DNA of 64,000 nucleotides from Litomosoides sigmodontis (Eukaryota; Nematoda; Chromadorea; Rhabditida; Onchocercidae): the NCBI GenBank assembly GCA_963070105.1, contig OY718804.1:8539817-8603816 (forward strand). Direction: 5' to 3'. Below, one piece after another: positions 40,201-51,292 of the stretch. Each line of letters starts with the position of its first letter. Position 1 is the stretch's first letter. A program made the position numbers and the translations under genes. The notes under the pieces were generated by a model. It was not told the DNA's origin, did no database searches, and worked only from the letters and a program-made list of their open reading frames with translations.

Positions 40201-42082
40201 ACTGCGATTGGAAAACGAAGCACTTAAGGCGGCCGAACAGCGGTCGAGAAAGGTTAGCGGCCCAGAAATCACATCTACTTTTGAATTAGTGCTTTAAGCA
40301 TGCTTCTGAATTAATGCTTTGGACGTACTTTCGAATTAATTTGTTCTAAATTAGAGAAATCTTGCGGTCGTTGTCGAATGTTTCAGTTTATGTCAATAAA
40401 AAATGTTGGGTTCTTTGTCTTTCAGAGCAGCGAACGTGCTGTTTCTGTTCCAGCATCTCCCTTACTGATCCCTGGACCGGTTTCCTTGACAACTGATTCT
40501 CCGCTGCATAATTATCATGAAAATTGTCCGCAACCAGTCCAGGAAGCTGTTCCAGAAGAAAATTGTAAATCAGCGGAAGATGTTGAAAAACCTAGGACAA
40601 CTTCAACAATCCCTCAGTCTGTCGCAAATGAAGAACGTGAAATGGGACAGACAGAAATACCACCTGTCATGACTGCTTTAGCATCAGCTTCGCAATTTCC
40701 ACTCCAGCCTTCTGAATCAACTATTTCAATAACCCGACGGGAATCATTTTCAAACGCAAGTTGTTTTGATTTTTACCAATTTTGTCTTACTGGTTTAATT
40801 TTATATTCATATAGTGGATTCTGAATATATAGGCAGTTGTATCTTCAGATATAAAAGAAAGCCAAAAGAATGATAATTCATATTATGGACTTCTTAAAAT
40901 TTCATAAAAATCTTCAATTATGGATGAAAACGATTGCTTTGTGTTCGTGCACTGTTATATATCTTAAAAATAGTTAAAGCCTTTGAAGCATAATAATATC
41001 TGTGAAAAATATTTAAAGATATCAATCTTGAGATTTTGATTATGCCAACATTTTCAAACCACAATCCAAATTTTTGGAAATATTTCTGAACTGAAATCGA
41101 ATTTTGTTTTTAGTATCCTGAAATGTCCGATACGCGTGCACCGATAACTCTGCTACGAACACGGAACACATACAACAGAACATTTACTCGATCTCGTGAT
41201 TCCGCTTCTACGCAGTTTCCACCAAACAAAGTGCATAATAGTTCAGGTTTTGTTTCTACCATCTATCTCTTTTCCCTCTCTGTTTACTCCGTGACAGTAT
41301 AACGAGAGATTGAATAGAAATAGGCTGGGCTAACTATTACAGGTATCATTCAATTTCAACTAAATGATGCCTTTTAGTACGTCGAGGAAAAAGTGGCTTA
41401 CGTCGTGGTGGCGCGAACAGTGGAGATTTGGGATCGAACAGGGACAAGCATTTTATAGTTAGCAAAGAGAAAGCTGATCGTAGCAGTGGTGGTTCAGCTA
41501 TGGAGCCTGTTGTACCTAACGGACCAAAACAGCTTGAAAATGGACCGAAATCGGAGCAGCAATCGATGTCAAAGGATGAAAAGCATGATTCAATAACATC
41601 AGTTACGACAGATAAACAATCATGGCAACAACACTCCAGTCAGCAAAATTCTAAAAAAGAGAAGAAAAAACAGGTCTCCTCCAGATTTGTATATATCAGC
41701 AAAAAATTCTGGAGTGAGCGGAATTTGTTGAATGCTTAGGTACACACACTCTCTATAGTTGAAAGCTTTTCTTTGTTTTTTCTTTTCAAAAAGATAAAAT
41801 TTATAGGTGTTAAAACACCTACTTGTAGACTGGAAACTTGTAGACTGGAAACATTCGAAACATCGAGGATTTTATTATCATGAAGTTGGATACATTAGGT
41901 GAGTTGTAGATTGATCAAATACATCGATCAATTTTATGAGAAACGAGTGAAATTATAGTGTTATAGAATGACTCTTGCAGACAACGACAACGAGAGAAGT
42001 GCCAAAGTGTACTGTTGAACCAAAGCCGTTTACATTTTCATCTGAGAATAAGTATGCAGCGCTTCTGGAAGCGGATGATTGA
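37207..42082 (+). CDS. RRM protein of the eIF4B / eIF4H type
   Basis: Likely translation-initiation factor that stimulates the eIF4A helicase. Twelve exons: 37207-37575, 37705-37959, 38563-38667, 38855-39152, 39271-39350, 39432-39529, 39854-40046, 40190-40252, 40426-40755, 41114-41246, 41378-41673 and 41981-42082; phases close to 773 residues. The N-terminal part carries the motif FSLMDIFDMHKGIGSWADAA. The RRM follows, split over exons 2-4, with RNP2 VKVANI, an RNP1-like GRRGIAVISL, and LHGRSLRISLRD. Next come Arg/Gly/Pro-rich and Ser-rich regions, then the eIF4B-type block RPTSIFGLAKPVDTYEKEKQ with EERLRLENEALK, and a C-terminus PKPFTFSSENKYAALLE. The worm homologue is probably drr-2; I leave the symbol empty because the protein is longer and I cannot align it. 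Intron 9 appears to start with GC (see findings). Confidence 0.85.
38068..38134 (+). mobile_element. Candidate tRNA-derived (SINE-like) element or tRNA relic
   Basis: A B-box GGTTCGATGCC (38124-38134) fits GGTTCGANNCC exactly. A D-arm-like TTTAGCTGGTAAC (from 38071) lies about 50 bases upstream, with an imperfect A-box. It is in intron 2 of the eIF4B-like gene. I cannot fold a full cloverleaf, so this is a promoter-element match rather than a functional tRNA call. Outer limits are unknown. Confidence 0.35.
41821..41850. repeat. Perfect 15-bp tandem duplication
   Basis: Two adjacent copies of ACTTGTAGACTGGAA in intron 11 of the eIF4B-like gene. Confidence 0.95.
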
Positions 42083-42994
<912 letters not shown>

Positions 42995-44021
42995 TTAGAC
43001 GTTTCCTACGTGGAAGAAAACGAAGCAGGCAGTGGCCAGCCAGAATTAATGCACGTGTTTGTGGGATTTGATACACAAAGTAACTATTCTAAGGGCGACC
43101 AATTTTTTGTTTTTAGAGGGCTACTTCATAAAAGTAAAACATTTATTTATTCCCATTTTAATTTGATTTCATTCTTTTTTCGTTGCTTTTACCATTTATA
43201 CTTTAAATTTATGATGGTTCTGATCAATGAATTTGCATTTCCTTGAAAAGAAAAATCTTTTATTTGCATGAAACGGTTGGTTGTATTGCCGCTTTCTTTT
43301 TCACTATTACTAATTATTATTGATAAACTTACAGCTTATCACGTGGATTTGGGCAACAATAAAACATTACAGGGATGAAGAAATCATTTATCAATATTTT
43401 CCATTTCTATATTAGGTGAAAGTTAGTCAGTAGAAATGAAAGACCGATGTTTGCTGTTGGAGCGTTTCATTTGATGACCACTATTGTTTGTCAATGGAAA
43501 AGTTATTCGGGTTAATTTTCACCAAATCACCAATATCCGTTATGTCTGTAAAATGTAAAATACTCCAATTTATTCGGGATTTCTGGGGGAATATCACGAA
43601 TTCAATAAGGGCGATAACGTGCTGCTTAACGGAAAAAATTTTAAGCTTAATTTTAATAGAAACACTTGTTGAAGGAAGTAATAATCTTAGATTTTTAAAT
43701 ATTGAATTTATCATTGCGGTAAGTGCGAAAGTTTTCAGTAGCTGTTCCGCCGTTTTTCATAGTTTGAAACTAATATGTACACCTACCGTTAAGTAATGTT
43801 AGGTCACTTTCAATGCGTTTAACCAGCTGTTTACGTCGAACGTAATTGTCGACATTTGCATGCATCGTTTTCTTATGTTCGTCAAGCTGCAAGTTGTAAT
43901 AATGTGTAAAATATTTTTCGTAACAAAGTTAAACGTGGTAATTGTAGATGCAAACGAATTTTCGAATAATTTGCGTGGTGCAAGCTACGTTGAAGAAGTG
44001 GAAGTAGTTGGCGAACTGTAA
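42995..44021 (+). CDS. Possible 3' end of a small unidentified gene
   Basis: Two putative exons, 42995-43079 and 43948-44021. The first follows a TTACAG acceptor and reads LDVSYVEENEAGSGQPELMH and on to VGFDTQ, ending at donor A|GTAACT. The second follows TTGTAG and reads ANEFSNNLRGASYVEEVEVV to a TAA. Donor and acceptor phases match and both segments look protein-like (acidic C-terminus). No start exon, no upstream partner in phase and no known family were found, so this may be a chance pairing. The repeated word SYVEE in both exons is curious. The minus strand of the second segment is also open (43882-44088). Confidence 0.25.
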
Positions 44022-44338
44022 TTGATTTAAAAATAAATGCAACTTCCTCTCTTAGATAACTATCATTGCAAAAATCTTCTGAATTCACTGAGAAAACTCT
44101 AGATAAATCTTGTATGCTAGCTGATCACAACTTCTAATCTTTTCCAATTTCCGTTGTAAATTATTTATTTTTTTTTTATTTCTCGATATTTTTGGTTACT
44201 ATAATAATTAGCTAAAAAAATATAGTTGCACTGTGTTTTTAAATGAAGTGTAGCAGTTAGTCGACGAGTGTTTTTAAATTGATTAATCAGTGAGGAATTT
44301 TTAATTTTAAATAAATGTTATTTCAATCTTCGAACTAT

Positions 44339-45171
44339 TTAATGTCGAAATTTAACCTTATTTTTAATAATTGAATGATCGATTCTGCGAGGTACAGTAC
44401 CACGCGACATACGTTCTGCTATAATTTCAATGTAACGAACACGCTTTGTGAGTGGGATCCGTCTCCAGGTGCAAAGTGTTCGATAGATTTGTTTCTCACG
44501 AGTAATTCGTCGGAACTGGAAAGCACCTAGGAAGTCTTCGATGGGGAAAATAATTCAGATGGATTTCCGGTCTGGCTATTAAACAAAGTAGTGTCTTAAA
44601 TCTTACTGGTTCAGGTTTGCTTCGTTCCAGCACTGTTAAAATTCCTCATCAAAAAATTAATTCAAAAACGAAGAATGAAATTAAAATAGAGAAACTTGCT
44701 GACAAATTGTTGAATGATTCTAGCAGCATGATTTTTAATCTCCTCGTGATGTTTCTGAAGCACTCCATCCACTCCTGGTTGTGGTACTTCATTTGGCTTC
44801 AAAGGTTTCAAGCGTTGCTGTCGCAGATAAGCGCTAACGCTTGAAGCATTCATTCGTGCGATCGTTTCGTACTTCATCATTTCATATGCTTTCGTCTGTC
44901 GAACTATTTCCAATTTACGCAATATTTCCCCACTTGACTTCAATAGCTCATCGTGTTCCTTTGTAGATTTCCTGCAATTTTAAAATACATTTGTGAACTA
45001 TCTTTAATCTCCATGTACTTGCTCTGGAATTGAGACTAAGTAAGATGATTGTTAATAATTTACGCATTTTTAAATCTAAGAATTTTAATTTGAAGAAATA
45101 TTTACTAACTGGCTGGAGATCCGTGGGTATAAATTTTTGTCCAATTGTATTTTATTGACTGCATTGTCCAT
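44339..45171 (-). CDS. Unidentified 168-residue basic protein with an IQ-like motif
   Basis: Three exons (45110-45171, 44704-44971 and 44339-44515), with phases closing to 168 residues. It starts MDNAVNKIQLDKNLYPRI and continues with a charged, probably helical region (EILRKLEIVRQTKAYEMMKY), then NEVPQPGVDG. A calmodulin-binding IQ-like motif, RIIQQFFRRITREKQIYR, is created exactly across the second splice junction, which supports the model. The C-terminus is strongly basic. I do not recognise the family. It lies head-to-head with kap-1, 463 bases apart, with an X-box-like site between them. A ciliary or centrosomal role is therefore a guess from context. An exon further 3' cannot be excluded because a donor (AAG|GTTAAA) sits just before the stop. 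Confidence 0.65.
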
Positions 45172-45445
45172 TTCGACGAATTTAGCTTCTTGATACTTGC
45201 AGTGTATATGAATGAACTTAAACTCAATGTGTTATTGGATTTCCGTTGAATTTGATTTGTATATTTAGCTCAATTAGGGATTATTATTTGAGGTAGAGGG
45301 GATAAAATTGTATGGATAGGGACGAGAAGACAATAACTTTGAGAAGTTTATTTTTTTGAGTTAGAATTTTGCTAACTGTGATAATTTTAATAATTAAATA
45401 AAAATGGGCAAGAAGGGTATAAATTTGTTTAAAGATAGATCGTTG

Positions 45446-45458
45446 GTTGCTTAGTAAC
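45446..45458 (+). promoter_or_regulatory. RFX / X-box-like site in the divergent kap-1 promoter
   Basis: GTTGCT-T-AGTAAC fits GTTRCY(N0-3)RGYAAC with one spacer base. It is 177 bases upstream of the kap-1 ATG and 275 bases from the start of the divergent IQ-protein gene. In C. elegans, X-boxes bound by the RFX factor DAF-19 typically lie within about 250 bases of ciliary gene starts. Against the stricter 14-bp worm consensus the left half has two mismatches. Confidence 0.5.
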
Positions 45459-45634
45459 AAAATATGCAACTGCTAGGTGGAACACTGTGTTTGTCTGTTT
45501 TCCACGTTATATAAATCTGATATCTTTAAGTGGTCGGTTTTATTCTTCTGACTTTCAGATGCGACAGATCGGAAGAAGTCATATTCACCAGTCACAATAC
45601 TGTGGAATGATAGAGTAATCAGTTTGCTGAAGCA

Positions 45635-48600
45635 ATGGAAGAAACTGGACGAGGCGATGATCAAGTCCATCAGAAGTTCGTTTCGTTCCTTTTTTTTTTA
45701 CGAAATTTTTTTGATATAAAAGACAACATTAAAACAGAGATGGAGATAGCGAGTAGATATTATTGCTACAAAGTCCTCACTTTAATGTCGAAATAAAAAA
45801 TTGGTGACTTTTTTGTAAACTAAAATGGTTTTAAAAAACAAAGAGAGCTGTATAATTTTTCAAATTTCAGGATTAATTTCATTTAAGGATGCGAAAAAGA
45901 TTTATTTGCAGGAGAATAAAAAATATTGAATTTGATGCCCACAGTTATAGTCCAGCGGTTATCATCAAATATGAACTCGAGTCAACAACGCATGATTTTT
46001 TGGAAACATCATCACTTGCATCGCAATCGAAGCACTGCAAAAAAATGTCTGTTTAATTGGCAATTTTTGTTTAATTGGTAAATTTTCTAGATTGTTTTAT
46101 CGACCTGTTGTTTGGCATCGACTTTTGTATTGATCTTTATTTGTAGCATTCAACTGAAACATCTGAATGAACGAGTGGATACATCGGCTCTTGCTCGACA
46201 TATTCTTCTAGTTTGTCCAATAATACCGAAATGCAAGATTAATGAATTGAAGCAAATACTGTATTGCTTACAAAAACGACATATTTCAAGTAATAAAAAA
46301 TAGTTTTTACAAGTTTCATGGGAATTTTCTTCATTATTTTTTAAATTCTGTCGTAAATATTTAGTAAGTGGTAATTAGAACGTAATAATCAATGTTCTAG
46401 GCGATATAAATTTGTCGATAGAAGGTCTAGATATTGCATCAACATCACGAGCAAACATGAGCAGTATAGAGGTAATTCTTCTGTCATCTGACCAACGAAC
46501 TGCAAATTCATAAGTTTATATTTTTTTAACATCACTTTGTGGGCACATACAAATATTGAAGTGGAAACTGGGATTATCACGATAACTTTACAGAAATGCT
46601 CTCCTAACTAAAATTGAATGAAATTTAGCAATGACACACTTGTGAAACGAGTGAATCTGATTAATTACATGTGGACTATTTCAGATAATCAATTTTAGCC
46701 AAACTAAAAATAGTGACTTTAAAGTATATTCTCATTACACACTTTTTTTGACGTATAAGCTCTTTTATATTTAACTATTTGATTCAGGTTATTTGTTTTT
46801 TTTATGAATGAAGCTTATAATTATTCCAAAAACTTTTACCTTGTCTTTTCTATTCATACGCCTTCTCACTGATTCTCTTTTTAGGATTATATTGAAATGC
46901 TTTATGATGAAATTTCGGAGAAAACAAAAGCAACAGCTTTATTCCTGCAGCTTAGTCAGAATCACAAAAACTTACAGCAACTCATTGAAAACGGTAAGAT
47001 AACTGCGAACTCTTCTGTTTTTTCTTCGTACATTTCTCTTACAATTTTAGATTTCCAATTTAATATTTTTGATATACTTTATTTCAGAAATATTGATGGG
47101 TGCACTTGTACGTGTATTACGGGATGATTGGAAGAAAAGTTTTGAACTTGCTAGTAATATCATTACAGTGCTTTATAATTTTTCCATTTATACCAATTTT
47201 CATCAATTTCTGGCTCATCATAAAGTTTGCTCTATTTGTTTTCATAATGTATTCATAATATATTACATTCATAAAAGAATTTAAATTTTTTCAATAATTT
47301 TTATTTGTGATAAGTGTGAAACATTATATGTTTTTAAGTAAAATCCGCAGAGCTTTTAGAATTATAATTGTGTTACGAAGTACTTTCCCAATTCCAGATT
47401 GGTTCTTTATCGATGCAAATTATTGATTATGGCTTGAAACGTTGGGAAGCATGGAAAGAAGAGGCGCGTCACAGTGATGAATGTACCACACGTCGTCTTA
47501 ATCTTGCAATTCGCAAGCAACAACAGCTAATTGCTGGTCGGTTTTTGTTAAAAGAGCCAGAAGTTATTCTGGAAATGAAAGAAGTCTTACCTTGTTGGGA
47601 GGTAAGTAATGAAAATTGCGAAAGGTCATAAAATTCTCATTGCAGCTTGTTTGAATTTGTTGCTGAACTTGGCTGAAGATATTAAAGTTGAGATGAAAAT
47701 GGTGAATCGGCGAATAGTTCCACTGTTATCGAAATGTATACAAGACCACGATGCTGTTTTATCCTTGCTTTTGTGCGCCACTAATTTTTTGCTTAAATTA
47801 AGCATCTATAATGAAAATAAAGAATCTATGGTATGCATTTATAAAGTAAAAATACATGTTTAGGAATAATATATTCTAGCACCATGTTGAAACCTGACTG
47901 CACTAAATTCTTCATGTTATAAGCCTTTCTCTTTTTCATATTTTCGATCTGCTGAAATTTTCTTTTTAATTTGGTCCTTTAATATAAGTTGCAGATAAAC
48001 GGTCGCGTAGTAGAGAATATATCTTCGTTATTTCCCATAAAAAACGAAATTCTACGACACAAAGCTATTCAATTGCTATTCAATTTGTCATTCATACCAT
48101 CTCTTCGTGATCAGATGGTTTCTGCTGGGTTTATTTCTCACATAGCACCACTAATTAATGGTAATTTTCTTCATAACAAATTAATTTCCACGTAGGAATT
48201 TCTATTTTTGGGTCGCACAAAATTCTAGCACTTTTTTTGGGATGTGAGCATTGGGGAATATAAATTCAATCGTTTAATTTGATGATTTTGCTTTTTCCGA
48301 AGACGAAAGCGCCTTGAAACTGCTCTATCAATTAAGCATTAATGATGATGCCAAAGCAATGATTACCTATACAGACACTTTACAAAATGTGAGTCTATCA
48401 GATAATCCTATTGTATTAAAAGTATTTTAGTTACTGGATAACTATGTGAAATAGTTGTTATTTATTATGATGAAGTCGTTTGAGGAACAATAATTTAACT
48501 CTTCGTAAGCTTATCCAAGTTGAAGTCGTAGGGAGAGTGATTGTGAGATAAACTAACCAGCGTACTTGAATTTTCAGATATCAAATTCAGAGTAGTAACT

Positions 48601-50317
48601 TTGTATGAAAAAAAAGTTGGGTTAATAATCATATACACGTTCAGTTTAGTTTATCAAATTTTATGTTCGCAACAATTAGGGTTGCTATGTATCATCAATT
48701 CCTTTTTACATTTCAGTTAATGCGCATGTTGCTTACTAACGATGGTTCGGATATAGTGAAAGCAATTCTGATCAATGCAGCTCTGGAGAAGCGTAATGCT
48801 CAATTACTTTGTGGTGCCGATGGTGAAGGACTTAATTTGTTGATGGAAGCAGCTTTAAGTCAAAAAGACCAACTGTTATTGAAAATAGTGCGGAATGTCG
48901 CAATTCATAGTGGTCCCACACAAGCAGCGTTTTCGGTAAAAAAAAAAAGATTGATGCAATCAAAGCACTTATTGGGCAATTTGTTTAAGTAGCATATTAC
49001 TTTATTAAAAAGTTGAATTTTCAGGAAGTTGGAATTTTTCAGCCCTCCAAGCTTCTGGCTATTAAGCAAATCATTTTTATCTTTTTTTTTTAGTAATCCA
49101 TAACAACTGTTTCTGTCACTTAAATAATCATTTGCAGAAATGGGCTATTCCTTTGCTCGAAATTGTGATAGGCGAAAAGAAGATGGAGGGACTTGATTTA
49201 TTTGCCTTGGAATGTTTGGGTATTGTGAATCAGTTGACTAGCGTTGACTGGGCATCGTTAGCAGAGCAAGTTTCACTTATTCCATGGATTGAGGATAATC
49301 TGAAAAAACAAATAACGACTCAGTTACATGTGGATCATCTGTTGCAGGTTTGGATAGATATTTGTGAATAACGATTTCTAACGGAAGGCAATAAGAAGAA
49401 GCATATATGGCTGATTAAAAATAGAAGAGGAATGTTGAATACAATAATTATCCTTATTTTAGGTAGTTATTCTATGCGGAACAATGGCTCGACAATTAAA
49501 TGCGGCTCGTTTAATAGTGCCACTTACAAATCATTTAGTTGAATTGTTGACGGGTACTAATATTTCATCACAACAAATAATTCTTACTTGAAGGCAGTTC
49601 AATCTTCGGTGGGAAGAGTCTAAATATAATATTTACTGATCGTATTTTTGTTCTAGTCTAAAAAAAGAATTTGAAGCATATACAGCATAAATTTTTCTTT
49701 CTCATCATATCCTTTCCAACGGAATGTTTCATTTTCAGCTCAACAGGAAGATGATGAAATGGTTGTACAAGTGGTATACGTGTTTTATGCTATAATAACA
49801 CATGAAGAACTGAGCGAAAGTGTTATGGGTGGAAGTGCACAAGTTGGTGCCTATCTGATCGATTTAATGCATGATAAAAATGTACCAATTCGTGCAGTAT
49901 GTGATGGTGCGCTTTCTATTATTGCTGTGAGTTTTTATGTGTTAAATAATTAAATAGGTAATGCAGAATAATGTTATTGAATGAGGTATTTAAATGATGT
50001 AAGATAAGCCGATAAGTGATGTGTGTAAACATAAGTGAAAGAAATGTATCGAAGTATTTTAGCACTAATTTTTATTCATCTATATGTGGTAAGTTTAGGA
50101 ACGCAGTGAAGAATGGGCTCGTAAAATGAGTGTTGAGCGCTTCCGTTGGCATAATTTACAGTGGCTTGAAATGGTTGCTGATAGCAATAACGTGACATCA
50201 AGTGATTCGGTGATTTCTGGTTCACCTGATATTTGCAACGAAGTATTTGGCGCCGAAGATATTCTTGGTGATGCATCACCGGATATTTCTCTTACAAATG
50301 CAAATAACGACTTTTGA
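45635..50317 (+). CDS. kap-1: Kinesin-associated protein 3 (KAP3), kinesin-II subunit
   Basis: Non-motor armadillo-repeat subunit of heterotrimeric kinesin-II, which drives anterograde intraflagellar transport. Fifteen exons: 45635-45675, 45912-46046, 46147-46289, 46401-46471, 46885-46993, 47088-47224, 47398-47536, 47646-47830, 47995-48160, 48303-48388, 48717-48935, 49138-49347, 49463-49553, 49739-49926 and 50099-50317; phases close to 712 residues. Family blocks: FDAHSYSPAVIIKYELE, SFELASNIITVLYNFS, LNLLLNLAEDIKVEMKM, LLFNLSFIPSLRDQMV, IRNISQHDGPT-like IVRNVAIHSGPTQ, LLTAQQEDDEMV, QVGAYLIDLMHDKNVPIRAV and SVERFRWHNLQWLEMV. Exons 2 and 7 use donors inside longer open frames; both were set by alignment to the family (KKIIQLKHLN; QQLIAACLNL). 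The C-tail after WLEMV is Ser/Asp-rich and lineage-specific. No repeat is missing. Confidence 0.96.
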
Positions 50318-51292
50318 AATCCATAAACCATTTGGAAACTTTTCCAAGGTCTTATATGGGTTTTTGAGACTTACAATTTGCTTTAACGTACTGCAGATGT
50401 ATAAACGTATTGTTGTTGTCGTCAATATTAGTCAGTTATCACGGAGTTTTTATCAATAGATGATCTCACTTTAGCAGTTCGCTAGTCATTGATGTTGCCA
50501 TTACCTCACGTATCATATTTTCTATATTTGTATTTGCATTTTCAATGAAATGTAGCCCCATTGTTTGGTGATTTAGAAAAAGTTGAAAAGGCGAAAAATG
50601 CTTCCTGTCTTCTTTTTTCAATTTTTTTGCTTTGTAAATTATTTTCAGTGCTAATAATTTCATGACATGCATAAAAACATGATTCCATATAAAATTAGTT
50701 GCAGTGTTGAGATTAGCAGTAAAATTGCCTGCCAAATATCACCGTAAATGGGTTCGATACGAGAATTAGTGAAAGTAAGTGATGGGTTCAGCAATTATTT
50801 ACCACTACTTCGTTGGCCGTTTCTTTGTTGGACATTTATCATTTTTTTTTCAGATGAAAAAGGATAATGGAAAATTATTAAAGATTGCGAAGAAATATTA
50901 AGTTTGAAGATATTTATTGGTTGTCGCAAAACACGAAAGTTAAATGCGTGAATTAGGAATGAACTGGTAAAAGTTAATAATTTAACAGTGGTTATGAAGA
51001 AAGAATTATGCGGTTATTAGTTACTGGGTTCCTGGGTGTTTGAAGCTGATGAAGCTACGACTCAAAAAGGTCACCAATTGTTTGTCTGTGTTGAAAATTA
51101 TTATGATTTGGAGTCCGAAAGGAGGTTTGCTTGAGTTTTGAGTTAGAACCTATCAGTTGTACTTCATTTAAAATAACTTCTTTAATTAAGTTTAATTTGG
51201 TATGAATTTATTATTCTGTTGCGTTTCGTAGTACAAAACAGGTTAATTGATTTAATATTGCGAACTAATGCAACATTGCAGCATTCTTAATT
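50318..51292. other. Intergenic region between kap-1 and the zinc transporter gene
   Basis: About 1 kb. A short frame at about 50750 (MGSIRELVK before a GTAAGT donor) could be an upstream leader exon, but I could not join it in phase to the transporter. An acceptor (CATTGCAG) lies 12 bases before the transporter ATG. Confidence 0.45.

Noticed and set aside
43882..44088. Minus-strand frame of 68 residues
   Set aside because: It does not join in phase to the IQ-protein gene, and its sequence looks like the reverse of a better plus-strand frame.
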